Assembly (NCBI GenBank): GCA_023417935.1
Contig: JAEZDY010000009.1
Location: forward strand, 62,001-126,000
Reading direction: 5' to 3'
Source: Bacteroidota bacterium
GTDB taxonomy: Bacteria > Bacteroidota > Bacteroidia > Bacteroidales > Lentimicrobiaceae
Length of the DNA: 64,000 nucleotides
Shown: positions 45,266-54,168 of the stretch, piece after piece
Layout: every line of letters starts with the position of its first letter
Position numbering within the stretch: position 1 is the first letter of the stretch
The notes under the pieces: generated by a model
Database searches by the model: none
What the model was told of the DNA's origin: nothing
Seen by the model: only the letters and a program-made list of their open reading frames with translations
Position numbers and translations under genes: made by a program

Positions 45266-46273
45266 TTATTTGATTGGGGCTTCAGGCCCCTTTGGCCCTT
45301 GTTTTGGTTTTGGTGGTTCTGAAATTGATTCACGCATCTTAGTATCCGCCTGAATGTTTTGGAATTTGTAGTAATCCATTACACCCATGTTACCTGATCT
45401 GAATGATTCAGCCATTGCCAAAGGTATTTCAGCTTCAGCTTCAATTACTTTTGCACGGGCTTCCTGTGCTTTTGCTTTCATTTCCTGCTCAAGCGCAACT
45501 GCCATAGCCCTACGCTCCTCAGCTTTTGCCTGAGCTATGTTCTTGTCGGCATTAGCCTGGTCCATTTGAAGCTGAGCGCCAATATTCTTACCAACATCTA
45601 TGTCAGCTATATCAATTGACAGAATTTCAAAAGCTGTACCTGAGTCAAGACCTTTTGAGAGAACAACCTTTGAAATTGAATCAGGATTTTCAAGAACAGC
45701 TTTATGTGAAACTGAAGAACCAATAGAAGAAACAACACCTTCACCAACTCTTGCGAGAATAGTTTCTTCGCCGGCACCTCCTACAAGTTGTTTAATATTA
45801 GCTCTTACGGTAACTCTCGCCTTAGCAATTAGCTGAATCCCGTCTTTTGCTACAGCAGCAATAGGTGGAGTGTTAATAACTTTAGGGTTAACTGACATTT
45901 GAACAGCCTCGAATACATCACGTCCTGCAAGGTCAATTGCCGTAGCGGCTTTAAAATTTAAAGGGATATTAGCTTTATCAGCAGAAATAAGTGCATTTAT
46001 AACAAGCTTAACCCGTCCACCTGCGAGATAATGTGCCTCAAGTTCATCGCGCGAAATTGTTAACCCTGCCTTGGTTGCATTGATCATAGCAGTTACAATA
46101 ACTGATGGTGGTACTTTCCTCCATCGCATAAATACTAATTGAAGCAATGATACCCTAACTCCTGATAGCAGAGCTGAGAACCATAGTCCCACAGGAATAA
46201 AATAAAAGATAATCCATAAACCAATTATGGATGCAATTCCAATTGCAAATACTAATAAGATGCCAGGTTCCAT
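45266..46273 (-). CDS. floA: Flotillin-like protein FloA
   Basis: 335 residues. N-terminal hydrophobic hairpin 3-42, then an SPFH/band-7 domain (VPPSVIVTAMINATKAGLTISRDELEAHYLAGGRV; AAVAKDGIQLIAKARVTVRANIKQLVGGAGEETILARVGEGVV) and the Ala/Glu-rich coiled coil (QMDQANADKNIAQAKAEERRAMAVALEQEMKAKAQEARAKVIEAEAEIPLAMAESFRSGNMGVMDYYKFQNIQADTKMR) with the diagnostic GNMGVMDYY end. It organises membrane microdomains. It follows nfeD by 6 bp, as usual for this pair. Confidence 0.94.
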   Translation of the reverse strand: MEPGILLVFAIGIASIIGLWIIFYFIPVGLWFSALLSGVRVSLLQLVFMRWRKVPPSVIVTAMINATKAGLTISRDELEAHYLAGGRVKLVINALISADKANIPLNFKAATAIDLAGRDVFEAVQMSVNPKVINTPPIAAVAKDGIQLIAKARVTVRANIKQLVGGAGEETILARVGEGVVSSIGSSVSHKAVLENPDSISKVVLSKGLDSGTAFEILSIDIADIDVGKNIGAQLQMDQANADKNIAQAKAEERRAMAVALEQEMKAKAQEARAKVIEAEAEIPLAMAESFRSGNMGVMDYYKFQNIQADTKMRESISEPPKPKQGPKGPEAPIK

Positions 46274-46279
46274 TGTTTT

Positions 46280-46744
46280 TTATTTACGTTTAACAAATAT
46301 TTTATTATCTTCTAACTTGGAAATGAAAATTGGAGTTTCATGGTCAATAAAATCTCCCTGGGTATGCACTTCATATAACTCATTATTAAAAAGTGCTGTT
46401 CCTGAAGGTGAAATTCTTGAAACTGCTTTTCCCTCATCGCCAATATGCAGTTTATCCTGCTCTACTTCATTTACCCGACCCTCAACATTTGTGGTTAACA
46501 TCATTCGGCGCCAGGTATTTGACTTAAAGGCTATTACAAGCGTAGCCCCAATTACTACAATGGTACCTAGTACAATGAGGTGCCCTTTATCCGATCCATA
46601 AATCTTATATGCTTGCCATATTGAAAACGCTATCAACACACCTCCGGCAATTCCTATTATTGTTGTTCCGGGAAGCACAAATATTTCAATAAGTATCAAT
46701 ATGAGACCTAAGGATATAATTAGAAATATAAGTGTTAGAGACAT
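46280..46744 (-). CDS. NfeD-family membrane protein
   Basis: 154 residues: two to three transmembrane helices (MSLTLIFLIISLGLILILIEIFVLPG and TTIIGIAGGVLIAFSIWQAY; ahead, HLIVLGTIVVIGATLVIAF) followed by a cytosolic OB-fold (HIGDEGKAVSRISPSGTALFNNELYEVHTQGDFIDHETPIFISKLEDNKIFVKRK) near 95-154. This short form lacks the protease half of long NfeD and is the usual partner of FloA. The start lies 12 bp after the clpS stop. Confidence 0.88.
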   Translation of the reverse strand: MSLTLIFLIISLGLILILIEIFVLPGTTIIGIAGGVLIAFSIWQAYKIYGSDKGHLIVLGTIVVIGATLVIAFKSNTWRRMMLTTNVEGRVNEVEQDKLHIGDEGKAVSRISPSGTALFNNELYEVHTQGDFIDHETPIFISKLEDNKIFVKRK

Positions 46745-46756
46745 CTATCAGTTAAT

Positions 46757-47029
46757 TTACTCGATGGTTACAGTTAAACCTTTGTTGACAAGTTTTTCGT
46801 ACATTGGCTTTAGTTCATATAAAGTGCCAGAAATTACACCACATTTCCCCTTCTCATGCACAATAAGTGTAATTTGTTCTGCCTGTATTGGTTCAATATT
46901 ACAAACCTCGATTAAAGATTCAATAACAAAGATAAATTCGTTTACGTTATCATTAAATAAAATTAGTTCATAACCATCAGAGGCTAGCTCTTTTGAAGTA
47001 GGATCAAGTTTTACGTTTTCTTTAACCAT
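46757..47029 (-). CDS. clpS: ATP-dependent Clp protease adaptor ClpS
   Basis: 90 residues from ATG 47029 (an ATG two codons earlier is possible). The ClpS core is plain: YELILFNDNVNEFIFVIESLIEVCNIEPIQAEQITLIVHEKGKCGVISGTLYELKPMYEKLVNKGLTVTIE; the LFNDNVNEF segment holds the N-degron-binding Asn/Asp and the VHEKGKC the pocket His. It delivers N-degron proteins to ClpA/ClpC. It is the first gene of an apparent clpS-nfeD-floA operon, not beside clpC. Confidence 0.92.
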   Translation of the reverse strand: MVKENVKLDPTSKELASDGYELILFNDNVNEFIFVIESLIEVCNIEPIQAEQITLIVHEKGKCGVISGTLYELKPMYEKLVNKGLTVTIE

Positions 47030-47094
47030 ATACATTCAGACATTCAAAGGCTAAAAATAATAATTTTTCACATACACTTACTGAATAAATAAAT

Positions 47095-47102
47095 TATATT
47101 TG
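47095..47102 (+). promoter_or_regulatory. -7 promoter element for the Nudix gene
   Basis: TATATTTG matches TAnnTTTG exactly and lies 27 bp before the ATG at 47130. No clear -33. Confidence 0.45.
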
Positions 47103-47129
47103 AGATTAATCACTACAGAAGTTAAGTTT

Positions 47130-47792
47130 ATGATTATCAATGATTTCGAAATTTTTACAAAGACTCTTAAAAAGGCTCTGACTCCTCCCCTTCCTGGTTC
47201 AATAGCTCATGATTTGCTTGCGCCTGAATATCGTAAATCATTGTTATTACAGAACAATGATCTTACAAAAGCCCAGTTAAGCAGCGTATTGGTTCTTTTC
47301 TTCCCTGATTCGAACAATAAAACATCTATTGTTTTTACCAAAAGAGTAGAATACAAGGGTGTTCATAGTGGTCAAATATCCTTTCCAGGCGGTAAAGCTG
47401 AAAAGCATGATAAAGATTATTTCGATACTGCTTACCGCGAAACGGAAGAAGAAATTGGAATTGATAGAACCAGCATAGAAACCCTCGGTTTACTATCTGA
47501 ATTGTATGTTCCACCAAGTAATTTTATAATATTTCCTGTTGTAGGAGCTACTTTTGAAAATCCTGCCTTTGTGAGAGATCCTAAAGAAGTTGCTGAAATT
47601 ATTCAAGTACCCTTCGAGTTCTTTTTCAATAATGGAGCTGTTGGAATACATGAGGTTATAACAAGTGATAGCTTATCATTCAATGTACCCGGATATATGA
47701 TTAACAATAACCTTATTTGGGGTGCAACGGCAATGATTTTAAGTGAATTGATTCAGGTTACAATGAAGATAATTTCACATGATGGCTCATAA
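47130..47792 (+). CDS. Nudix hydrolase, coenzyme A pyrophosphatase type
   Basis: 220 residues from ATG 47130 (the 10 codons upstream lie in the promoter region). Nudix box GGKAEKHDKDYFDTAYRETEEEIGI at about residues 90-114 with the catalytic REtEEEIG. The preceding VHSGQISFPGG and the later LYVPPSNFIIFPVVG loop are the CoAse-type features (SFPGG before the box). It probably hydrolyses CoA derivatives to 3',5'-ADP and phosphopantetheine. Its last 6 bases overlap the convergent OsmC gene. Confidence 0.87.
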   Translation: MIINDFEIFTKTLKKALTPPLPGSIAHDLLAPEYRKSLLLQNNDLTKAQLSSVLVLFFPDSNNKTSIVFTKRVEYKGVHSGQISFPGGKAEKHDKDYFDTAYRETEEEIGIDRTSIETLGLLSELYVPPSNFIIFPVVGATFENPAFVRDPKEVAEIIQVPFEFFFNNGAVGIHEVITSDSLSFNVPGYMINNNLIWGATAMILSELIQVTMKIISHDGS

Positions 47793-48227
47793 ACTGCCAT
47801 CTGTATTCTCCTTGTCATTCACTATAATCTGATAACTGATTTTAACTGAATTACGCAGCATTGCGGTAACTCCACAGTATTTCTCCTGCGAGAGGTCTAT
47901 TGCTTTCTCAAGTTTGGCAATATCTAAATCCTCTCCGGTAAAATAGTATTTAACTAAAATTGTTTCATAAACCTTAGGATGATGTTCGGTTAGTTTACCT
48001 TCAACTGCTATTCTAAGGCTCGTCAGTTTGACCTTCATTTTTTGAAGAATGAGCACAACATCAACCCCTGTGCAACCTCCTAGAGAGGCGAGTATTAGCA
48101 TTTTAGGCCGGATTCCCCTATTCTGCCCACCTGCTTCAAATGGAGCATCTATAGTTATGCTGTGTCCGTCTGCTTCTGATGTAAAAGCAACCCCATCGAG
48201 CCAATTAATGGTAACTTCATGTGTCAT
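47787..48227 (-). CDS. OsmC-family peroxiredoxin-like protein
   Basis: 146 residues. The first half contributes ADGHSITIDAPFEAGGQNRGIRPKMLILASLGGCTGVDVVLILQKMK, with the first redox Cys in LGGCTG; the second is in EKYCGVTAMLRNSVKISYQ. Both cysteines of OsmC/Ohr-type thiol peroxidases are present. The GGQNRGIRPKMLILASLGGC pattern belongs to the OsmC/YhfA subgroup more than Ohr. A peroxide-detoxification role is likely. Confidence 0.87.
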   Translation of the reverse strand: MTHEVTINWLDGVAFTSEADGHSITIDAPFEAGGQNRGIRPKMLILASLGGCTGVDVVLILQKMKVKLTSLRIAVEGKLTEHHPKVYETILVKYYFTGEDLDIAKLEKAIDLSQEKYCGVTAMLRNSVKISYQIIVNDKENTDGSL

Positions 48228-48348
48228 GACATTATAAATTAAGGTGATTTAAGAATCACTAATTTAAGCAATTAATGATGTATGTGAACAGAATCGGGGC
48301 AAAAAAAGGGTTGCGATGTACTAATTATCCTCAAGCATCTTTAGAATA

Positions 48349-49566
48349 TCATTTACCAAAGAAAAAGATAAGCGGTTCATCAATTAATGCACGCCAGTTA
48401 CCCCATGAATGTCCTTGATTCACCTCTGTATAACTCAATTCATACCCTTTATTAAGCATCACAGCTTTCATCTGTCTTGCCTTTTCTTGAGTGTCGTTTA
48501 TAACACCTGTACTCATATAAATTTTGAGTGGCAGTAGCTCACTTTGCTCATAATCCTGAATAACAGCATTGTTAAAGGCGGGTGAATGAATACCAATGAG
48601 TCCAAACTTATCACTCCTCTTTATCCCGGTGTAAGCTGAATTCCACCCTCCCATCGAAGTGCCAAGTATTGCGCGTGCTTCAGCTGAACTATTCGTTTTA
48701 AATGCACTATCAATTGCGGGTACCAGTTCGTCTGCAATAAAATTCACAAAGCGAATATTTCCTGCATATTCAGTCATTCTTCTATTTGAACTATTATTTT
48801 CGGGATTTCTAGGGTCAATGAAAACTGCTATTACTGGCTCAATTCTTTGCTGATGTATAAGGTTATCTAATATTATTAGCATTGAACCTAATCTGTCGTC
48901 AGCATATTCATGACCGTCAGTAACATAAATTACAGGTAAGTCTGAAAGTTGATCATATCCAAAGGGAGTGTATACTTTATACTGTACATCATAACCCAGG
49001 TTGAGCTCATTACTAGCGATTAGAAGGTTTTCTGATAAAACTCCACGACCAGCTCCTTGAATAAGTTTAGTTTCAGCGGGAAATACCCAATCTGGCATCC
49101 TAAGCTCTGAATTAGGCCCAAAACCACTATATTGTGTGTACTTATTTGCAGGATCTAATATCCACTGACTCCCATTGAGGACCACTTTGTAGTCAAGCCT
49201 TGCATCTTTTGGAAATGTTTGCTTCATTATAAATAGTTTGGTTCCGAGCTTTGTCCCAGTGTAGCCTGTAGTAGTTGGGTCCCACTCATTAAAGTCGCCT
49301 GCCCAACTAACTGAGGTTGCATTTCCCCAGTAAAGGAAAGCAACAGAATCATCTTTAACATAAGGGATTTGGTTATGAGCTTTTAAACTGTCAAGAAAGT
49401 CAGTCAGTCGCTTTGTGTCAGGCTCATCTGCCAGAGATTCAAGCTTATTGATAAATGCTCCAAAGGATGCAAATTCTTTATAATCTATTTCAGGTTCTGT
49501 GGTTTCATCTGTTTTTTTACAAGAAGTGACAATAGATATCATCATGATTATCAATAATATTCTCAT
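48349..49566 (-). CDS. Lipoprotein esterase, enterochelin-esterase-like alpha/beta hydrolase
   Basis: 405 residues. MRILLIIMMISIVTSCKKT gives a lipobox Cys16. A CBM48/Fes-N-like beta domain at about 70-165 (VAFLYWGNATSVSWAGDFNEWDPTT) precedes a D/esterase fold (YDVQYKVYTPFGYDQLSDLPVIYVTDGHEYAD). The nucleophile Ser is in LGTSMGGWNSAY (GxSMGG), and His in NQGHSWGNWR. It is anchored in a membrane and could hydrolyse xylan-acetate, feruloyl or siderophore esters; the substrate is unknown. Confidence 0.8.
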   Translation of the reverse strand: MRILLIIMMISIVTSCKKTDETTEPEIDYKEFASFGAFINKLESLADEPDTKRLTDFLDSLKAHNQIPYVKDDSVAFLYWGNATSVSWAGDFNEWDPTTTGYTGTKLGTKLFIMKQTFPKDARLDYKVVLNGSQWILDPANKYTQYSGFGPNSELRMPDWVFPAETKLIQGAGRGVLSENLLIASNELNLGYDVQYKVYTPFGYDQLSDLPVIYVTDGHEYADDRLGSMLIILDNLIHQQRIEPVIAVFIDPRNPENNSSNRRMTEYAGNIRFVNFIADELVPAIDSAFKTNSSAEARAILGTSMGGWNSAYTGIKRSDKFGLIGIHSPAFNNAVIQDYEQSELLPLKIYMSTGVINDTQEKARQMKAVMLNKGYELSYTEVNQGHSWGNWRALIDEPLIFFFGK

Positions 49567-49578
49567 TTCAATTTACTT

Positions 49579-50058
49579 TTAAATTTCGTTATAAAATGCA
49601 TCTTTGCCAGGATACCAGAACTTATCTCTGGCTAATTTTTGCGAAAAAGTAAAATAGTGCATTACTCCCTCAGTACACAATTCCATTTTAGAGTTGTACA
49701 GCCAGGTATCAATAACAGCAATATTTCTTCTCATCTCCCTCAATTGGGCTTTCAGGTGCAAAGTACCCTCATTCATTGGAACTGGTTTCTTTAACTTTAC
49801 CTCCATCTGAGAAGTAACGCCTGATGTATCCAGTTTTACAAACACAAGCCAACTAGCTATTTCGTCGAGCATTGTAGCCTGTATGCCACCATGTAATGTG
49901 TTGCTCCATCCCTGGAAATGGTCAATTGGATCCCATTTAGCTGTAACAAAGTCTCCTTCCTCATGAAATTCAAGTTTTAAGCCAAATGAATTGGTTGGCG
50001 AGCATCCAAAACAATTATATCCATCCCTGTGAACGAATGGATTTATAATCTTTTTCAT
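49579..50058 (-). CDS. PaaI-type hotdog thioesterase
   Basis: 159 residues. The hotdog core shows NTLHGGIQATMLDEIASWLVFVKLDTSGVTSQMEVKLKKPVPMNEGTLHLKAQLRE (about 53-107), with the HGG loop and the catalytic Asp/Glu helix start LDEIAS. It begins with a CxxC (NCFGCSPTN) preceding the domain, a feature of this subgroup. It probably hydrolyses acyl-CoA thioesters; the substrate is unknown. It starts 70 bp after the rimO stop on the same strand. Confidence 0.83.
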   Translation of the reverse strand: MKKIINPFVHRDGYNCFGCSPTNSFGLKLEFHEEGDFVTAKWDPIDHFQGWSNTLHGGIQATMLDEIASWLVFVKLDTSGVTSQMEVKLKKPVPMNEGTLHLKAQLREMRRNIAVIDTWLYNSKMELCTEGVMHYFTFSQKLARDKFWYPGKDAFYNEI

Positions 50059-50129
50059 TTTAGTTCATGTTAAGAGCTGAATCAGCCTGGCGTTTATTAC
50101 AGTTTGGCAATTAAATCTTAAATTATAAT

Positions 50130-51461
50130 CTATTCAGATTCAACAACCTCACCATACAAATCATACATATCTGACCCGGTGATTTTCACCTTTACAAATA
50201 TACCAGGTTTAAGGTTGGAATTGCCATTCAAATCACTATTAACCGATATCAATACTTCATTATCCACCTCAGGAGAGTCAAATTCTGTACGACCTATCCA
50301 TATGTCCTCATCCTTACGGTCAATTATCACTTTAAGAATTTCACCGTGAAGACGAAGGTTCCTCTCTTCTGATATATTTTGCTGCAATGTCATTAGTTTC
50401 TCAGCCCTGCGAGCTTTCACAGCAGGCCGCACATCATCAGCAAGCTTATATGCAGGTGTTTTTTCCTCATGCGAGTAAGTAAATACGCCCAGCCGTTCAA
50501 ATCGGGTTTCTTTAACAAAGTCGAATAACTCGTTGAATTCTTCTAATGTTTCACCCGGGTAACCAACAATCAAGCTGGTTCGAATAGCTATACCTGGTAC
50601 TTTTGATCGTATATCTTCTACAAGTTTTCTTGTTCCGCTACCATCCAGTCCCCGTTTCATTGATTTCAGGAGACGGCTATTTATATGCTGGAGCGGTATA
50701 TCAATATACTTGCAAACCTTGGGGTTTTCCCTGATCACGTTAAGTATGTCATATGGAAAACCTAACGGGTATGCATAATGCAAGCGAACCCATTCTATTC
50801 CATTAACTTCTGAAAGTTTGTCGATTAACTCTGCCAGTTGTTTCTTTCCATAGATATCTACGCCATACCATGTAAGGTCCTGAGCAATCAACATGATCTC
50901 TTTAACTCCTGATTTTGCAAGGAATTCAGCTTCTCTAACAAGAGCTTCAATACTTTTCGAAATATTCTTCCCTCTGATGGCTGGAATTGCACAAAATGCA
51001 CATTGATGGTCACATCCCTCAGATATTTTCAGATATGCATAATGTGGCGGGGTGGTGATAATGCGCTCACTAAGCAGTTCTTTCCTGAATGGTGCATTCA
51101 TAGTCTGCAGTAGCTCATTCAGATCATTTACACCATAAAATCCATCAGCTTCAGGGATTTCTTTTTGAAGTTCCTCTTTATAACGTTCTGATAAGCAGCC
51201 CATGACAAAGAGTTTTTCAATTTTCCCTTCTTTTTTCAACTGCGACCAATGCAGAATAGTATTCACTGATTCTTCTTTGGCGTCATTGATAAATCCACAG
51301 GTATTTATAATGATTACATCTGATTCATTATTAGTGTCGTGATGTATTTCAAACCCGGCTGCCTTTAGTTGCCTGAGCATAAACTCCGAATCAACAAGAT
51401 TCTTTGAGCAACCCAGTGTAATTACATTTACTGATTTATGATTGAAAAGTTTCGTCTTCAA
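50130..51461 (-). CDS. rimO: Ribosomal protein uS12 methylthiotransferase RimO
   Basis: 443 residues if started at TTG 51461 (MKTKLFNHKSVNVITLGCSKN, the usual RimO beginning); there is no ATG before the UPF0004 domain, so a non-ATG start is needed. UPF0004 Cys (TLGCSKN, IINTCGF, MGCLSERY), the radical SAM CX3CX2C in SEGCDHQCAFCAIP (about 140) and a C-terminal TRAM domain (from about 370) are present. It adds a methylthio group to Asp of ribosomal protein S12. It is 170 bp downstream of ftsY, in an order common in Bacteroidota. Confidence 0.92.
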   Translation of the reverse strand: MKTKLFNHKSVNVITLGCSKNLVDSEFMLRQLKAAGFEIHHDTNNESDVIIINTCGFINDAKEESVNTILHWSQLKKEGKIEKLFVMGCLSERYKEELQKEIPEADGFYGVNDLNELLQTMNAPFRKELLSERIITTPPHYAYLKISEGCDHQCAFCAIPAIRGKNISKSIEALVREAEFLAKSGVKEIMLIAQDLTWYGVDIYGKKQLAELIDKLSEVNGIEWVRLHYAYPLGFPYDILNVIRENPKVCKYIDIPLQHINSRLLKSMKRGLDGSGTRKLVEDIRSKVPGIAIRTSLIVGYPGETLEEFNELFDFVKETRFERLGVFTYSHEEKTPAYKLADDVRPAVKARRAEKLMTLQQNISEERNLRLHGEILKVIIDRKDEDIWIGRTEFDSPEVDNEVLISVNSDLNGNSNLKPGIFVKVKITGSDMYDLYGEVVESE

Positions 51462-51631
51462 GTTGAGATTCAATAAGTTAAATAAAAAATACAGTGCAAA
51501 TATAGTCAATCAAATCCTGACTAATTGCTGAATACTTTACAAGTGAGTTAAATAGCATTAAAAGAATGAGTTCTGATAACAAAGCAATCGAAGAGATAGT
51601 TCTTCAGTTGCAATTGACCAATGATCCCGGC

Positions 51632-52588
51632 TTATGATTTGAATAAAGAATTAACGAACTCTTCTTTGATAAATGGTTGGAGATCAGTAATTTTTTCTCC
51701 TATGCCAATGTATTTGACCGGAATTTTAAACTGATCACTTATTCCAATAACAACGCCGCCTTTAGCAGTACCATCAAGCTTTGTTAGAGCGAGTGCGTTG
51801 ACTTCCGTAGCTGCGGTGAATTGCCTGGCTTGCTCAATGGCATTCTGGCCTGTGGATGCATCAAGTACTAATAATACTTCATGTGGAGCATCGGGCATTA
51901 GCTTTTGCATAACCTTACGGATCTTGGAAAGCTCATTCATAAGGTTCACCTTATTATGTAGCCTTCCTGCAGTATCAATTATCAGTACATCAGCCTCTCT
52001 TGAGATAGCTGATTTCAAAGAATCGAAAGCAACTGACGCAGGATCAGCGCCCATGCCTTGTGTGATACAGGGTACTCCTACCCTATCAGCCCATATTTCA
52101 AGTTGTGATACTGCTGCTGCTCTGAATGTATCGGCAGCACCTAATACTACGTTCTTCCCTGCTTTCTTAAACTGGTATGCAAGTTTTCCTATTGTTGTCG
52201 TCTTTCCAACACCATTCACACCTACAACCATTATAACGTAGGGAGTATTACGTTTTGGGAAATCAAAATCCTTTATTAAATGTGGGTGTTCAGTTTCATC
52301 TAAGAGTGCAATGATCTCATCACGCAGTATCTTATTCAACTCACCAACACCCATATACTTATCACGTGCAACTCTTTTCTCAATTCTATCGATGATGCGT
52401 AATGTAGTTTCCACGCCAACATCAGAAGTAACAAGAATTTCCTCAAGATTATCGAGAACCTCTTCATCAACGACAGATTTACCAATAACAGCTTTTGATA
52501 GTTTGGAGAAGAAATTATCGGTCGTCTTTTCAAGTCCTTTATCAAGTTCTTGTTTTTTATCTTTAGAAAAGAAGGAGAATAGTCCCAT
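51632..52588 (-). CDS. ftsY: Signal recognition particle receptor FtsY
   Basis: 318 residues. Short N-terminal part (MGLFSFFSKDKKQELDKGLEKTT) with a likely amphipathic membrane helix, lacking the long acidic A domain of E. coli. N domain about 25-105, then the G domain: VVGVNGVGKTTTIGKL (G1), the DTFRAAAVSQL block, DTAGR (G3), TKLDG (G4) and GIGEKITDLQPF. It receives SRP-ribosome complexes at the membrane. A terminator lies between it and rpmG-DUF4295 upstream. Confidence 0.95.
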   Translation of the reverse strand: MGLFSFFSKDKKQELDKGLEKTTDNFFSKLSKAVIGKSVVDEEVLDNLEEILVTSDVGVETTLRIIDRIEKRVARDKYMGVGELNKILRDEIIALLDETEHPHLIKDFDFPKRNTPYVIMVVGVNGVGKTTTIGKLAYQFKKAGKNVVLGAADTFRAAAVSQLEIWADRVGVPCITQGMGADPASVAFDSLKSAISREADVLIIDTAGRLHNKVNLMNELSKIRKVMQKLMPDAPHEVLLVLDASTGQNAIEQARQFTAATEVNALALTKLDGTAKGGVVIGISDQFKIPVKYIGIGEKITDLQPFIKEEFVNSLFKS

Positions 52589-52644
52589 AATGAGCAGTAT
52601 ATGAAAAATTCAGGCAAATTTAATTAAAAGGTAAGAACCTGTAG

Positions 52645-52696
52645 GTATAAAAATACAAAACAGGGTCTTCTCCATTAACAAGAAAAGGCCCTGTTT
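52645..52696 (-). terminator. Terminator between DUF4295 and ftsY
   Basis: AAACAGGG (52658-52665) pairs with CCCTGTTT (52689-52696); the minus strand then reads TGTATTTTTA. The loop is long (23 nt), so moderate strength is likely. Confidence 0.7.
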
Positions 52697-52714
52697 ATAT
52701 TAATGCTTGAAAAA

Positions 52715-52870
52715 CTATTTTTTAGCGAGGTAATCTTTAACCTGATCGTTAGGTAAAATAGTCTCTTTAAATGAATAGGCACCTGTTTTTTCTGACCTTA
52801 TCATTCTTATAACCTTTGCATAATCCTTGCCTGATGATGTTCTCAGGGTTGCAACAACTTTCTTTGCCAT
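52715..52870 (-). CDS. DUF4295 family small protein
   Basis: 51 residues, ATG 52870, too short to be found by length alone. MAKKVVATLRTSSGKDYAKVIRMIRSEKTGAYSFKETILPNDQVKDYLAKK is basic in its first half and matches the small Bacteroidota DUF4295 family, which is nearly always encoded between rpmG and ftsY, as here. Its position and basic charge suggest a ribosome-linked role; function is not known. It starts 9 bp after the rpmG stop. Confidence 0.9.
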   Translation of the reverse strand: MAKKVVATLRTSSGKDYAKVIRMIRSEKTGAYSFKETILPNDQVKDYLAKK

Positions 52871-52879
52871 GGTGCTTTA

Positions 52880-53068
52880 TTATTTAATTTCTTTATGGAT
52901 AGTCATCTTACGGAGAATCGGATTAAATTTCTTAATCTCAAGTCTCTCAGGTGTATTTTTCTTGTTTTTGGTAGTAATATACCTTGATGTACCTGGTTTG
53001 CCACTTGTTTTGTGCTCAGTACATTCTAAAATAACCTGAATTCTTGCTTCTTTGCTCTTCTTAGCCAT
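52880..53068 (-). CDS. rpmG: 50S ribosomal protein bL33, zinc-free form
   Basis: 62 residues. The pattern ILECTEHKTSGKPGTSRYITTKNKKNTPERLEIKKFNPILRKMTIHKEIK is L33. Of the four zinc cysteines of the C+ form only Cys16 remains (the others are His/Gly, Asn-Pro-Ile-Leu and so on), so this is the C- type. The usual partner rpmB (bL28) is not found in the 165 bp upstream, where a strong promoter lies. First gene of an rpmG-DUF4295 unit. Confidence 0.95.
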   Translation of the reverse strand: MAKKSKEARIQVILECTEHKTSGKPGTSRYITTKNKKNTPERLEIKKFNPILRKMTIHKEIK

Positions 53069-53096
53069 TGTTAAATGCCTTTAAATTTTAGGACTG

Positions 53097-53127
53097 CAAA
53101 AATACAAATAATAATGAAGCTTCCAAA
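53097..53127 (-). promoter_or_regulatory. Promoter of rpmG-DUF4295
   Basis: Minus strand: TTTG (53127-53124), 19 bp, TATTTTTG (53104-53097). Both boxes are exact and the spacing is ideal; the leader is about 22 nt. Confidence 0.7.
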
Positions 53128-53234
53128 CGCGGGATAAAAAAAAGTGAGATATTTTTTTAGCACGCTAAGATGCTGAATGCATTAAATTTGCTATCTGCTA
53201 CAGGCAACAAAGGTAGTAATTAAAGGAATCAAAT

Positions 53235-54149
53235 ATGCAGTGGGTTGTATTCATTAAGGGCTTTCGCGCCTGGTTACAGGTTGAGAGAAGCATGTCTTTT
53301 AATACAATAGAGGCATATTGCAGGGATATTGAGAAACTTTCAAGGTATACTCAGGCTAATGGAGATCTATCGCCGGGTGAACTTACTTTGGCGCATCTTC
53401 AGGATTTTGTAAAAGCTCTGGTATCTATCAATATCGAAGCCAGCAGCCAATCCAGGATATTATCGGGCATTCGTTCATTTTACAGATACCTCTTGTTAGA
53501 GAATATAATCAGGATTGATCCAACAGAATTATTAGAAATGCCTAAAATAGGGAGGAAACTCCCTGAAGTTCTTTCTCAGGAAGAAATCGAAATGATGATC
53601 GCTTCCATTGATCTAAGCAATCCGCAGGGTGAACGAAATAAAACAATTCTTGAGGTTTTATATGGATGCGGACTTAGAGTTAGTGAACTCACAGAGCTTA
53701 AACTTACCAACCTGTTTCTTGATGAAGGGTATATAATTATTATCGGTAAGGGAAATAAGCAGAGGCTGGTACCTATAGGACCTAAAGTGATTAGTCAGAT
53801 CAAATTATATAAAGATCATGTTCGCATTCACCTTCCTATTAAGCGTGGGCATGAAAATGTTTTATTCCTTAATCATTACGGGCGCAAATTAACACGCGCT
53901 ATGATATTTGTGATTGTGAAACGCACCGGAGAGATGGCAGGTATCACCAAAGTTATCAGCCCTCACACATTCAGGCATTCATTTGCGACTCATCTGGTTG
54001 AAAATGGTGCAGATCTCCGTGCAGTGCAGGACATGCTCGGGCATGCCTTCATAACAACAACGGAAATCTACACCCATATTGATCGTGAATATCTCAGGGA
54101 AAATATCCTGAAATTTCACCCTTTGAACAAAACTATATTAAAAGATTGA
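53235..54149 (+). CDS. xerD: Tyrosine recombinase XerD
   Basis: 304 residues. N-terminal SAM-like DNA-binding domain 1-105 (FNTIEAYCRDIEKLSRY). Catalytic set complete: Arg148 (GCGLRVSEL), Lys172 (GKGNKQR), His244/Arg247 (HTFRHSFATHL), His270 (LGHAF) and nucleophile Tyr279 (TTEIYTHID). It resolves chromosome dimers at dif with XerC-like partners. No integrase-type neighbours or attachment sites are visible, so it is the housekeeping copy. Confidence 0.93.
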   Translation: MQWVVFIKGFRAWLQVERSMSFNTIEAYCRDIEKLSRYTQANGDLSPGELTLAHLQDFVKALVSINIEASSQSRILSGIRSFYRYLLLENIIRIDPTELLEMPKIGRKLPEVLSQEEIEMMIASIDLSNPQGERNKTILEVLYGCGLRVSELTELKLTNLFLDEGYIIIIGKGNKQRLVPIGPKVISQIKLYKDHVRIHLPIKRGHENVLFLNHYGRKLTRAMIFVIVKRTGEMAGITKVISPHTFRHSFATHLVENGADLRAVQDMLGHAFITTTEIYTHIDREYLRENILKFHPLNKTILKD

Positions 54150-54168
54150 ATCAGCCAGAAGCAAAAGA

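Noticed and set aside
51566..51637. 23-codon frame MSSDNKAIEEIVLQLQ... on the plus strand between ftsY and rimO
   Set aside because: Very short, no recognisable domain or promoter, antisense to the ftsY-rimO transcript; cannot be supported without conservation.
53235..54149. Integrase of a mobile element
   Set aside because: Sequence is XerD-like with housekeeping neighbours; no attachment repeats, tRNA gene or cargo genes nearby.
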